NCBI RefSeq assembly: GCF_001113365.1
Contig: NZ_CKYA01000001.1
Span: 317,501 to 381,500, forward strand
Direction of reading: 5' to 3'
Source: Streptococcus pneumoniae
GTDB taxonomy: Bacteria; Bacillota; Bacilli; Lactobacillales; Streptococcaceae
Length of the DNA: 64,000 bases
Shown here: piece after piece, positions 1 through 9,600 of the stretch
Position numbering within the stretch: position 1 is the first letter of the stretch
Layout of the letters: every line of letters starts with the position of its first letter
The notes under the pieces: model-generated
Told to the model about the DNA's origin: nothing
The model's input: the letters and a program-made list of their open reading frames with translations, nothing else
Database searches by the model: none
Translations under genes and position numbers: made by a program

Positions 1-1
1 C

Positions 2-1183
2 GCTCTTGCTCGTAATTTTATAGATGGAGCTTACAGCTATGGTCGTCTCTATCCGGATAGTCCAAGTTTTGAAGGAATTAAAGAAAAATACAAAGATAAT
101 ATCATCTACAGTATGCAAGATGCCACTTCTTATTTCTTAAACTTCAACTTGGATAGAAAATCTTATAAATTCACTTCAAAAACAAGTGATGCTGAGAAGA
201 AATCGACTCAAGAAGCAGTCCTCAATAAAAACTTCCGTCAAGCCATTAACTTTGCCTATGACCGTACAGCCTACGGGGCTCAATCCCAAGGAGAAGATGG
301 GGCAACTAAGATTTTGCGTAACCTAGTCGTTCCTCCAACATTTGTAAGTATCAATGGAAAAGACTTTGGTGAAGTAGTAGCCTCTAAGATGGTTAATTAC
401 GGTAAGGAATGGCAGGGAATCAACTTTGCAGATGCCCAGGATCCATACTATAATCCTGAAAAAGCCAAGGCTAAGTTTGCAGAAGCAAAGCAAGAGCTAG
501 AAGCCAAGGGAGTAACCTTCCCTATCCACTTGGACATGACAGCTGACCAAGCTGCTAAAAAGGGTATTCAAGAGACAAATTCTTTGAAGCAATCCATTGA
601 ATCTACCCTAGGTGCGGAGAACGTCGTTATCGATATCCATCAGTTATCAACAGAGGACTATGATAACTCAAGTTACTTTGCTCAAACAGCAGCTCAAAAA
701 GATTATGACCTCTACAATGGTGGTTGGAGCGCGGACTATCTCGATCCATCTAGCTATCTTGATATTTTTAGTGTCAAGAATGGTGGGGTTCTACAAAATC
801 TTGGACTAGAGCCTGGTGAAGACAATGACAAGGCTAAGGCGGTTGGACTGGATGTCTATACTCAAATGTTGGAAGAAGCTAATAAGGAGCAAGATCCAGC
901 CAAACGTTATGAGAAATATGCTGATGTTCAAGCTTGGTTGGTAGATAGTTCTCTAGCGATTCCAAATATTTCATTGGGTGGAACACCTGGCTTGAGAAAA
1001 ACAGTTCCTTTCTCAGCACCTTATTCATTGGCTGGTAATAAAGGGGGAACATTTAAGTACCTTAAATTACAAGATAAGATAGTCACAAAAGACGAATATG
1101 AAAAAGCCAAAGAAAAATGGCTAAAAGAAAAAGAAGAATCCAATAAAAAAGCCCAAGAAGAATTGGCAAAACATGTCAAATAA
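2..1183 (+). CDS. aliB: Oligopeptide ABC transporter substrate-binding lipoprotein, AliB-like (5' end outside window)
   Basis: This is the C-terminal part of an extracytoplasmic oligopeptide-binding protein (SBP family 5) that would feed peptides to an Ami/Opp permease at the cell surface. The frame is open from base 2, so the start, signal peptide and lipobox lie outside the window. About 393 residues remain of a family near 650. Seen here are the family features FRQAINFAYDRTA, a YNGGWSADYLDPSSYLD segment and a Lys/Glu-rich tail ending KHVK. It resembles the complete binding protein at 25050-27026, including the shared YLKLQDKIVT / YQKLQDKIVT stretch. The aliB name rests on position next to the metB/patB pair as recalled from pneumococcus and is likely but not proven. 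Only 34 bases with no terminator separate it from the next small ORF, so read-through into the downstream cassette is possible. Confidence 0.9.
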   Translation, partial: ALARNFIDGAYSYGRLYPDSPSFEGIKEKYKDNIIYSMQDATSYFLNFNLDRKSYKFTSKTSDAEKKSTQEAVLNKNFRQAINFAYDRTAYGAQSQGEDGATKILRNLVVPPTFVSINGKDFGEVVASKMVNYGKEWQGINFADAQDPYYNPEKAKAKFAEAKQELEAKGVTFPIHLDMTADQAAKKGIQETNSLKQSIESTLGAENVVIDIHQLSTEDYDNSSYFAQTAAQKDYDLYNGGWSADYLDPSSYLDIFSVKNGGVLQNLGLEPGEDNDKAKAVGLDVYTQMLEEANKEQDPAKRYEKYADVQAWLVDSSLAIPNISLGGTPGLRKTVPFSAPYSLAGNKGGTFKYLKLQDKIVTKDEYEKAKEKWLKEKEESNKKAQEELAKHVK

Positions 1184-1217
1184 GGATAAAAAATAATATA
1201 TCGAAAGGAAGAAGCTA

Positions 1218-1382
1218 ATGAAATCATTGTTTAATAAATTTTCTGAAAACACTAAAGTGATTATTGAGGAAACTCGACCAGTACGTATTTATAAAGATAC
1301 TACACATGTTTTTATATACTTTAAGGATTTAGAGGATGAAATGACTGGCGATATTTTTGATGTTATGTCCCTAGAATGGTAA
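1218..1382 (+). CDS. Small 54-aa protein, possible exported or precursor peptide
   Basis: A 54-residue ORF preceded by a good Shine-Dalgarno (AAAGGAAG, 1204-1211) seven bases before its ATG. It begins MKSLFNKFSENTKVI and ends in FDVMSLEW. It has no signal peptide, no cysteine and no double-glycine leader. The C-terminal half is acidic with aromatic residues (VFIYFKDLEDEM). Its last seven bases overlap the start of the next gene (ATGGTAA), which implies translational coupling. It is the first gene of a three-gene unit ending in an ABC exporter, so a peptide substrate or modified-peptide precursor is a reasonable guess. I do not recognise the family. It could also be a small regulatory or PqqD-like peptide-binding protein. 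Confidence 0.7.
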   Translation: MKSLFNKFSENTKVIIEETRPVRIYKDTTHVFIYFKDLEDEMTGDIFDVMSLEW

Positions 1383-2422
1383 CAGGGATGGATAGGTTTT
1401 TCCTATCATTAAATAAGGTGGAGGATTGGATTGACAATCATCTACCTTATTTTTATAAAAATAAAAAATCTCTATTAGAGTATCATCAAATGACTTTATA
1501 TGGAGATAGAGTTGATATGAAATCTGTAGACATACTGTTAAAGTTTTACAACAGTCAGTATCAGTCATTAAATAATTTAATGAATAGCGATGAGATATAT
1601 TATCGTAAGATAGAGTATCTAGCCTTAATGTCTTTAAAGGATTATCGAAATAGTAGAGAATATAGATTAAAAATTTTAAATTTATTCAATAGCGGTTTTC
1701 TACACCAATTGTTATTGGGAGATATTCCATTAGATATTTTATTAAGTCGTGAACATTTATATGCTATCACACATGATATATTCTATACTTCTATTTTTTC
1801 AAAAGATAAAAGTATTTTTGAAAATATTGATCAAAATAAGTTGTCTTCTATTTTAGAACTCTCATTACTGATTTCTATTAAACGAAAAGATATAGATGTT
1901 ATTATGGAGTTGATGTGCTGTTTGTCTATATTGAATATTCCAATTTCTGACTATATTTTAGAAATATCAGTGTCTATATTAGCTAATTCTCAGGTTGACA
2001 ATGGTTTTTTTATATATGATGAGGATAGACCTTTACTAGATAAGATAGAAGATTTTTTTCCAAAGGTATATCATACGACTCTTGTAGCAAATATATTAAA
2101 TAAACTTATAAAAAATAATATGAACTATTCTGAGCTTTTCTTATCAAAAGCAACAGAAGTAAAGCCTGATAGGGCTTTAGAATTGTTACAAAATATAACC
2201 GTTGAAAGCATTGATTTGCTATATGAAAAGATGAAGAACGATTCAGAAGAGTATTCTTATAGGATAGAAAAATTGAAAACTTATAAAGAAATTATCGCTG
2301 TTTATATTTTGATACATCTTTTTTATGAAAATATTAAGACGGTAGAAAAATTATTAGTTATTTATGAAAGGATAGGTGGAGAAGTAAAACTATTTCGAAA
2401 TCGTCTCATAGAGCTATTATAA
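1376..2422 (+). CDS. Uncharacterised 348-aa helical protein in peptide/ABC exporter cassette
   Basis: I do not recognise this protein with confidence. It is 348 residues, very AT-rich in codon use compared with neighbouring core genes, and looks almost entirely alpha-helical with no membrane segment or signal peptide. A segment near residues 200-245 reads NGFFIYDEDRPLLDKIEDFF followed by a histidine-containing helix (YHTTLVANIL). It recalls glycine/aspartate turn motifs of all-helical proteins found near peptide exporters (DUF6895-type is a weak guess). The ATG overlaps the stop of the 54-aa ORF by seven bases and has no obvious Shine-Dalgarno of its own, so coupling is likely; a second in-frame ATG lies four codons later. 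The gene ends nine bases before the ABC exporter. A role in maturing or handling the upstream peptide is inference from context. Confidence 0.75.
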   Translation: MVTGMDRFFLSLNKVEDWIDNHLPYFYKNKKSLLEYHQMTLYGDRVDMKSVDILLKFYNSQYQSLNNLMNSDEIYYRKIEYLALMSLKDYRNSREYRLKILNLFNSGFLHQLLLGDIPLDILLSREHLYAITHDIFYTSIFSKDKSIFENIDQNKLSSILELSLLISIKRKDIDVIMELMCCLSILNIPISDYILEISVSILANSQVDNGFFIYDEDRPLLDKIEDFFPKVYHTTLVANILNKLIKNNMNYSELFLSKATEVKPDRALELLQNITVESIDLLYEKMKNDSEEYSYRIEKLKTYKEIIAVYILIHLFYENIKTVEKLLVIYERIGGEVKLFRNRLIELL

Positions 2423-2431
2423 GGAGTGTTT

Positions 2432-4114
2432 ATGAAACTAAAATTATTAAGAGTAGATACTAAGGTGATTATGGGGAGTTTCTTCCTTGTTCTGTCTAGT
2501 CTACTTGCTTTGTTGCTTCCCCTTATCTTAAAAGGTTTAATAGATGGGAGTTCTATTGAAAATATAGGTTCCAAAGTATTTCAATCGTTTTTGATTTTTA
2601 TTGGTCAAGCCTTGTTTTCTTCTATTGGTTACTATCTGTTTAGTCAATCAGGTGAAAAAAAGATAGCAAAAATCAGGAGAAAAGTGATAGAGGGGTTGAT
2701 TTATGCAGAGAAATCCTTCTTTGATAAGAGCCAAAGTGGGGAGTTGACTTCTGCCATTGTCAATGACACGAGTGTCATTCGTGAGTTTTTAATTACGACT
2801 TTCCCAAATATTATTCTGAGTTTAGTTATGGTACTTGGTTCCATTGTAGTCTTATTTAGTCTTGATTGGAATCTTTCTCTACTTTTATTCATCACTCTTC
2901 CTTGTATGATGTTTATTATCTTGCCACTTTCCAATATCAGTGAAAAGTATAGTCGTCGTTTACAGGAGGAAATCGGATTTTTAACAGGGCAATTGACTGA
3001 AAAGATTCAAGAACATGAACTAATTAAGACCAACCAAGCAGAGAAAAGTGTACAGGATGTTTTGGATAATTGTATTGAAAGGGTACAAAACAATTCACTG
3101 AAATCAGATAGGATTACTTCTTTTGAGACCCCGTTTGCTCTCTTATTTATCTTTGCGACTATAGCTGTGATGCTAACCTATGGGGGTTATCGGGTCAGCG
3201 CAGGATATATATCTGTGGGAACCTTGGTTTCGTTTTTGATTTACCTCTTTCAATTACTTAATCCTATTAGTAATATAGCTAATTTTGTAACTGTTTATTC
3301 TAGGAGCAAGGGATCTTCAGTTGCACTGGAGAACCTGCTTGCAGTTCCTAAAGAAAAATTTGAGGGAGGAAAATCGGTATCAGGACAAGAGTTGAATTTT
3401 AACCATGTCTATTTTGGTTATGATGAAAATCGACCTGTCTTAAAGGATATTACTTTTTCAATTTTCAAGGGGCAAAAAATTGCTTTTGTTGGACCATCTG
3501 GATCAGGAAAATCAACGATTGTGCGTTTGTTAGAGAGGTTTTATAAACCGCTTTCAGGAGATATTCTAATGGAGCAATCAAGTATATATGATTTTAACTT
3601 AAAAGAATGGAGAAGTAAAATCGCTTGGGTTTCACAAAATAATGCAGTTTTATCTGGCAGTATTCGTGACAATCTTTGTCTCGGTTTGAATCGCTTAGTA
3701 GCTGATGATGAATTGATGAAAGTGCTAGACTTAGTATCACTAGGTGATGAGATTCGCTCCATGAAAGAGGGGTTAGATACTGAAGTTGGTGAACGCGGAC
3801 GACTCTTGTCAGGGGGACAAAGCCAAAGACTTCAAATAGCTAGAGCCTACTTAAAAGATGCTGAAATTCTTATATTTGATGAAGCCACTGCTAATCTTGA
3901 TGCGGATTCTGAGTATGCGATTATCAGTAGCCTCTATTCTGTACTAAAGGAGAAGACGGTTGTGATTATAGCGCATCGTTTGTCAACGGTAAAAGATGTG
4001 GATTGTATTTTCTTCTTAGAGGAGGGGAAAATCACTGGCTCAGGAACTCATAAGGAACTACTGGAAAATCATGAGCGTTATGCTCGTTTTGTGCAGGAGC
4101 AAATGATAGAGTGA
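2432..4114 (+). CDS. ABC exporter, fused permease and ATPase (half transporter)
   Basis: A type IV ABC exporter half-transporter of 560 residues. The N-terminal membrane domain (about 1-310) has six predicted helices starting with VIMGSFFLVLSSLLALLLP. The ATPase domain has Walker A GPSGSGKST at about residue 354, signature LSGGQ at about 459, Walker B LIFDEATANLD at about 482 and the switch AHRLST. There is no N-terminal C39 peptidase domain, so leader cleavage, if any, is done elsewhere. The start at 2432 is chosen because AAGGAG (2421-2426) is spaced correctly; a GTG at 2426 lies inside that site. It presumably works as a homodimer. Export of the product of the 54-aa ORF is inferred from gene order; a bacteriocin, lipid or drug exporter is equally possible on sequence alone. 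Confidence 0.93.
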   Translation: MKLKLLRVDTKVIMGSFFLVLSSLLALLLPLILKGLIDGSSIENIGSKVFQSFLIFIGQALFSSIGYYLFSQSGEKKIAKIRRKVIEGLIYAEKSFFDKSQSGELTSAIVNDTSVIREFLITTFPNIILSLVMVLGSIVVLFSLDWNLSLLLFITLPCMMFIILPLSNISEKYSRRLQEEIGFLTGQLTEKIQEHELIKTNQAEKSVQDVLDNCIERVQNNSLKSDRITSFETPFALLFIFATIAVMLTYGGYRVSAGYISVGTLVSFLIYLFQLLNPISNIANFVTVYSRSKGSSVALENLLAVPKEKFEGGKSVSGQELNFNHVYFGYDENRPVLKDITFSIFKGQKIAFVGPSGSGKSTIVRLLERFYKPLSGDILMEQSSIYDFNLKEWRSKIAWVSQNNAVLSGSIRDNLCLGLNRLVADDELMKVLDLVSLGDEIRSMKEGLDTEVGERGRLLSGGQSQRLQIARAYLKDAEILIFDEATANLDADSEYAIISSLYSVLKEKTVVIIAHRLSTVKDVDCIFFLEEGKITGSGTHKELLENHERYARFVQEQMIE

Positions 4115-4150
4115 AGGTGTCTTTTGAGATTCACCATTTTATAGTCTATT

Positions 4151-4177
4151 AAAGGGAGCAGGAAAAACTCCCTTTTT
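4151..4177 (+). terminator. Rho-independent terminator after ABC exporter
   Basis: Eight-base stem AAAGGGAG / CTCCCTTT around a nine-base A-rich loop, followed by T residues. It closes the peptide/exporter cassette before the metB promoter. Confidence 0.85.
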
Positions 4178-4236
4178 ATATAGTTTAAAACTATAACTAG
4201 CTCTTGAAAAGAAGAAAATGAGTTGATGAAAATAAG

Positions 4237-4245
4237 TGGTACAAT
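4237..4245 (+). promoter_or_regulatory. Extended -10 promoter of metB-patB
   Basis: TGGTACAAT is an extended -10 (TGn plus TACAAT) with no good -35 at the usual distance. It lies 26 bases before the ATG of the first PLP enzyme gene, with GGAGG at 4261-4265. Confidence 0.65.
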
Positions 4246-4271
4246 AGTTACTATAGATTTGGAGGAATTGT

Positions 4272-5366
4272 ATGAGCAAGGAATTACACATTAACACAAT
4301 TTTGGCCCAAGCGGGTATTAAGTCAGATGAAGCGACAGGTGCATTGGTGACACCGCTTCATTTTTCAACGACCTATCAGCACCCAGAGTTTGGTCAATCT
4401 ACTGGATTTGACTATACGCGCACCAAAAACCCAACTCGCAGTAAGGCGGAAGAAGTCTTGGCGGCTATTGAGTCCGCAGACTATGCCCTAGCGACTAGCT
4501 CAGGGATGTCAGCTATTGTACTGGCCTTTAGTGTCTTCCCGGTAGGAAGTAAGGTCTTGGCTGTCCGTGACCTTTACGGTGGTTCTTTCCGCTGGTTCAA
4601 TCAAGTGGAGCAGGAAGGCCGTTTCCATTTTACCTATGCCAATACAGAAGAAGAATTGATTGCCGAGTTAGAAAAGGACGTGGATGTTCTCTATATCGAA
4701 ACTCCAACCAACCCTTTGATGTTGGAATTTGATATTGAAAAACTAGCAAAATTGGCTCATGCTAAGGGTGCCAAAGTGGTGGTGGACAATACCTTCTACA
4801 GCCCTATCTACCAACGTCCGATTGAAGATGGAGCAGATATTGTTCTTCATTCAGCAACCAAGTATCTGGCAGGACACAATGATGTCTTGGCTGGAGTGGT
4901 TGTGACCAATAGTTTAGAACTATACGAAAAGCTTTTCTACAATCTCAATACGACAGGGGCGGTCTTGTCTCCATTTGACAGTTATCAATTGATTCGTGGT
5001 CTCAAGACCTTGTCTCTTCGTATGGAACGCTCAACAGCTAACGCCCAAGAAGTGGTTGCCTTTTTGAAGGATTCTCCAGCAGTCAAGGAAGTGCTCTACA
5101 CTGGTCGTGGAGGCATGATTTCCTTTAAAGTAGCCGATGAAACACGCATTCCTCATATTTTGAACAGTCTCAAGGTCTTCTCTTTTGCGGAAAGTTTGGG
5201 TGGGGTGGAAAGTCTCATTACTTATCCAACGACGCAAACTCACGCTGATATTCCAGCAGAAGTGCGCCATTCTTATGGTTTGACAGATGACCTCTTGCGT
5301 TTGTCTATTGGGATTGAGGATGCTAGAGATTTGATTGCAGATTTGCGCCAAGCCTTAGAAGGATAA
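4272..5366 (+). CDS. metB: Cystathionine gamma-synthase/lyase family PLP enzyme
   Basis: A trans-sulfuration enzyme of the Cys/Met metabolism PLP family, 364 residues, cytosolic. The PLP-binding lysine is expected at K197 in SATKYLAGHND. The N-terminal TPLHFSTTYQHP and FDYTRTKNPTRS segments and the ETPTNPLM motif are typical. The family interconverts cysteine, homocysteine and cystathionine, acting as gamma-synthase or gamma-lyase; sequence alone does not settle which. It is followed eight bases later by a MalY/PatB-type C-S lyase, so the two form an operon that could pass cystathionine from one to the other in methionine synthesis. The start is supported by GGAGG seven bases upstream. Confidence 0.9.
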   Translation: MSKELHINTILAQAGIKSDEATGALVTPLHFSTTYQHPEFGQSTGFDYTRTKNPTRSKAEEVLAAIESADYALATSSGMSAIVLAFSVFPVGSKVLAVRDLYGGSFRWFNQVEQEGRFHFTYANTEEELIAELEKDVDVLYIETPTNPLMLEFDIEKLAKLAHAKGAKVVVDNTFYSPIYQRPIEDGADIVLHSATKYLAGHNDVLAGVVVTNSLELYEKLFYNLNTTGAVLSPFDSYQLIRGLKTLSLRMERSTANAQEVVAFLKDSPAVKEVLYTGRGGMISFKVADETRIPHILNSLKVFSFAESLGGVESLITYPTTQTHADIPAEVRHSYGLTDDLLRLSIGIEDARDLIADLRQALEG

Positions 5367-5373
5367 GACAAAG

Positions 5374-6540
5374 ATGGGAAAATATGATTTTACAAGCCTA
5401 CCCAATCGTATAGGGCACCATACCTATAAATGGAAAGAGGCGGAAACGGATAGTGAAGTTCTACCAGCTTGGATAGCGGATATGGACTTTGTAGTCTTGC
5501 CTGAAATCCGCCAAGCCGTGCAAACTTATGCGGATCAATTGGTTTATGGCTATACCTATGCCAGTGAAGAGTTAATTAAGGAAGTTCAAAAGTGGGAAGC
5601 CACACAACACGGTTACCACTTTGACAAAGAGGCTCTTGTCTTTATCGAGGGTGTGGTACCAGCCATCTCAACAGCTATTCAAGCCTTCACAAAAGAAGGC
5701 GAGGCGGTTCTGATTAACACACCTGTCTATCCACCTTTTGCTCGCAGTGTCAAGTTGAATAACCGCAGATTGATTACTAATTCTTTGGTGGAAAAGGATG
5801 GTCTGTTTGAGATTGACTTTGATCAACTTGAAAAGGATTTGGTGGAAGAGGAGGTCAAACTTTATATTCTCTGCAATCCTCACAATCCTGGTGGACGTGT
5901 TTGGGAAAAAGAAGTGTTGGAGAAGATTGGCCAACTCTGTCAAAAACACGGTGTTTTCTTGGTTTCAGATGAGATTCACCAAGATTTGGCCCTCTTTGGT
6001 CACAAGCATCATTCCTTCAATACCATCAACCCTGACTTTAAAGAATTTGCTATCGTCTTGAGCAGTGCCACTAAAACCTTTAATATTGCTGGGACAAAAA
6101 ATTCCTATGCAGTTATTGAAAATCCTAAGTTGAGACTGGCTTTCCAGAAACGCCAGTTGACCAATAATCAGCATGAAATTTCAGGCTTGGGCTATTTGGC
6201 GACAGAAGCTGCTTATCGCTATGGGAAGGGTTGGCTAGAGGAACTCAAGCAAGTCTTTGAAGACCACATCCATTATGTGGTGGATTTATTTGGAAAAGAG
6301 ACTAAAATCAAGGTCATGAAACCGCAAGGAACCTACTTGATTTGGCTTGACTTTTCAGCCTATGACCTGACTGATGAAAGATTGCAAGAGCTGTTGAGAA
6401 ATGAAGCCAAGGTTATCCTCAACCCTGGTTTGGATTTTGGGGAGGAAGGGAGTCTCCATGCCCGTCTCAATGTAGCTATGCCTAAATCACTGTTGCAAGA
6501 AGTTTGTCAGCGGATTGTGGCTACTTTTGCCAAACGTTAA
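5374..6540 (+). CDS. patB: MalY/PatB family C-S lyase (cystathionine beta-lyase type aminotransferase fold)
   Basis: A fold-type I PLP enzyme of 388 residues. SSATKTFNIAGTKNSY carries the predicted Schiff-base lysine K234. The N-terminal PAWIADMDF and the middle CNPHNPGGRVW and VSDEIHQDL are characteristic of the MalY/PatB subfamily. It probably cleaves the C-S bond of cystathionine or other cysteine conjugates to give pyruvate, ammonia and a thiol. It is the second gene of the metB operon and ends at a strong terminator. MalY-like proteins can also have regulatory roles, but nothing here indicates that. Confidence 0.9.
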   Translation: MGKYDFTSLPNRIGHHTYKWKEAETDSEVLPAWIADMDFVVLPEIRQAVQTYADQLVYGYTYASEELIKEVQKWEATQHGYHFDKEALVFIEGVVPAISTAIQAFTKEGEAVLINTPVYPPFARSVKLNNRRLITNSLVEKDGLFEIDFDQLEKDLVEEEVKLYILCNPHNPGGRVWEKEVLEKIGQLCQKHGVFLVSDEIHQDLALFGHKHHSFNTINPDFKEFAIVLSSATKTFNIAGTKNSYAVIENPKLRLAFQKRQLTNNQHEISGLGYLATEAAYRYGKGWLEELKQVFEDHIHYVVDLFGKETKIKVMKPQGTYLIWLDFSAYDLTDERLQELLRNEAKVILNPGLDFGEEGSLHARLNVAMPKSLLQEVCQRIVATFAKR

Positions 6541-6546
6541 AAATCC

Positions 6547-6584
6547 AGCCTTCTAGGAGAAAAGTCTTCCTAGAAGGCTATTTT
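6547..6584 (+). terminator. Terminator after patB
   Basis: Perfect twelve-base stem AGCCTTCTAGGA / TCCTAGAAGGCT with a nine-base loop, followed by ATTTTC. Confidence 0.9.
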
Positions 6585-6598
6585 CATAGGGGAAAATA

Positions 6599-6607
6599 TG
6601 GTATAAT
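6599..6607 (+). promoter_or_regulatory. Extended -10 promoter of the SNF2 gene
   Basis: TGGTATAAT, a consensus extended -10, 25 bases before the SNF2 start codon. Confidence 0.75.
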
Positions 6608-6632
6608 AAAAAGATAAGGTAAAGGTGAAAAT

Positions 6633-9600
6633 ATGGCTAAATTGATTCCGGGGAAAGTCCGTATCGAAGGCGTTGCCCTTTATGAAACTGGTAAGGTTGA
6701 TATTATTAAGGAAAAGAATAATCGACTCTACGCTCGCGTGGCAGAAGAAGAACTGCGCTATAGTTTAGAGGATGATTTGGTTTTTTGTGCCTGCGATTTT
6801 TTCCAAAAGAGGGGCTACTGTGTGCATTTGGCAGCGCTAGAGCATTTTCTGAAAAATGATGAGCGTGGTCAGGAAATCTTGCAGAGTCTGGAAGAAGGTC
6901 ATGAAGAAAAAGAGATCGTTGAAACCAAGGTGACCTTGGGTGGCAAATTTTTGGATCGAATCTTGTCTCCAAAATCAGAACGTGCCTATGAGTTATCAGC
7001 TGTGGGTCAGGTGGAAGCAGGAACCAATCATATCTTGTGGACCCTGAGAATCGGCCAAATCAATAGCCAAAAATACTATGTCATTCGAGACATTCTACTC
7101 TTTTTAAGGATTGTCGAGCAGAGAAAGTCTTATATGATTGGCAAGATTTATGAGGAGTCTCTTTCTTGGGAAGCCTTTGATGAGGCCAGTCAAGAACTTC
7201 TGACTTTCTTGCGAGGGCTGATGGAGGAAGGACAGGCTCCAGACCTCTTTTTCCAAAACCAGGGTCGGCACCTCTTTTTCCCTCTGACTTTTTTTGAGCA
7301 GGGTGTGAATTTACTGATGACCTTGCCGCATTTTCAATTTGACCATCAAGTGGATAGCTACCAGATTCTGCTTTTTCAGGATATGCATGCTGATGCCAAT
7401 CTATTTGCCTTTACAGTAACAGCATACTCGGATTATTTTGAAATGGAAATCAGTGAGAGTCCAAGGGTCAATGCTTTTTATCAGGGAGCTGTACTTTTCC
7501 ATAAAGGTCAGGTTTATTTTCTAACAGACCAGCAGATGCGTCTTCTCAAAGAAATCAAAGCGTTGCCTTTGGATCAACATGGAAAGAAATACCTGCAATT
7601 TGATAGTAGTGACCGAGATAAGTTAGCTTCTTGTTTAACTCTTTTTAGCCGAATGGGGACCGTTTCAGCTCCTGAACGTTTACAAATTAAATCCTTTGCA
7701 CCCTCTTTTTACTTTGACAGGGAAGAGGATAATCGGATTCGTTTAGCAATTCAGTTTGATTATGGAAATAGACAGGTATCTAGCCGACAAGAGTTAGAAG
7801 AATTACCATTTTCGAGTGATACTGACTTAGAAGAAAGAATTTTCCAAGTCTGTTTGGCAGCTGGTTTTGAAGCAGATTTTCAATCTTGGCGTCAGGCCCT
7901 AAAAGCGGAGTCTATCTATCATTTCTTTCATGAAATCATTCCAATCTTTGAAAAACTCGGAAATGTTGACATATCAGACAAGCTAGAAGAGCTTTATAGC
8001 CTAGCAAGCCCTCAAGTACAGATTGCCTCCAAGGGAGGTCTCTTGGAAATTCAGTTTGATTTTCAAGATATTGCCCAGGAGGAAATCGACCAAGCCATGC
8101 AGGCCTTGGTTGCCAACAAGGATTTTTACATTGGTTCGTCTAATCAAGTCTACTTTTTCGATGAAGAAACCAAGAAAATTCGCCAAAATCTACAGGAACT
8201 AGGACAATTTGAATTAAAAGATGGCTCCTTACAGGCTCGGAAATCCTTGGCCTACAGTTTAGCTCATCTCTTTGAAGGGCGAGACCGTGTTTCTTTTTCA
8301 CAAGAATTTCAGAATCTGGCCCACGATTTGACGCATCCAGAGGACTTTCCTCGACAAGCAACTCAGGTTCAGGCTGATTTGCGAGATTATCAGGAAAAGG
8401 GAATCGGCTGGCTACAAATGCTCCATCATTATGGTTTTGGTGGGATTTTGGCTGACGATATGGGACTTGGTAAAACCCTGCAGACCATTGCTTTTCTGAC
8501 CAGTCAAGTGACAAAAGAAAGTCGGGTTTTGATTTTAGCACCGTCAGGTTTGATTTACAACTGGGCAGATGAATTTCAGAAGTTTGCCCCACAGTTAGAT
8601 GTGGCTGTTGTTCATGGTTTGAAAGCTAGTCGTGAAGAGATTCTTGCTGAGAGCCATCAAATCTTTGTGACAAGCTATGCTACCTTCCGTCAGGACAGTG
8701 AGCTTTATCAGGGGATGGCCTTTGACTTCCTTTTCTTAGATGAGGCTCAGGTCATGAAGAACGCCCAGACCAAGATTGCCCAGACCTTGAGACAATTTGT
8801 GGTGCCGTCAGTCTTTGCCTTGTCAGGGACTCCGATTGAAAACCATCTAGGTGAGCTGTGGTCTATTTTTCAAATCGTCATGCCAGGACTTTTGCCAAGC
8901 AAGAAAGAATTTATGAAATTGTCAGCTGAACGCGTGGCTCAGTTTATCAAACCTTTCGTGATGCGACGCAAGAAAGAAGAAGTTCTGACTGAATTGCCAG
9001 ACTTGATTGAAGTGGTTTATAAGAATGAACTGGAAGACCAGCAAAAGGCTATCTACCTAGCCCAGTTGCAACAGATGCGGGACCGTCTAGCTCAAGTTTC
9101 AGATCAGGAATTTCAGCGAAGTCGGGTGGAAATCTTGTCTGGTTTGATGCGCTTGCGTCAAATCTGTGATACCCCTGCCCTCTTTATGGAAGATTATCAG
9201 GGAGCCAGTGGCAAACTGGATAGTCTCCGAGACCTGCTGGTCCAGGTGGCAGACGGCGGACACCGTGTCTTGATTTTCTCGCAGTTTAAGGGAATGTTGG
9301 AGAAAATTGAACAAGAACTGCCAGACTTGGGATTGACATCCTTTAAAATTACGGGTTCAACCCCAGCCAAGGAAAGACAAGACATGACCAAGGCCTTTAA
9401 CCAAGGGGAAAGAGATGCCTTTCTGATTTCCCTCAAGGCTGGTGGTGTCGGTCTGAATCTGACAGGTGCTGATACCGTTATCTTGGTTGACCTTTGGTGG
9501 AATCCTGCGGTGGAAGCGCAAGCCATTAGCCGTGCCCATCGGATGGGACAGGAAGAAACGGTTGAGGTCTATCGCTTGGTGACCAAGGGAACCATTGAAG

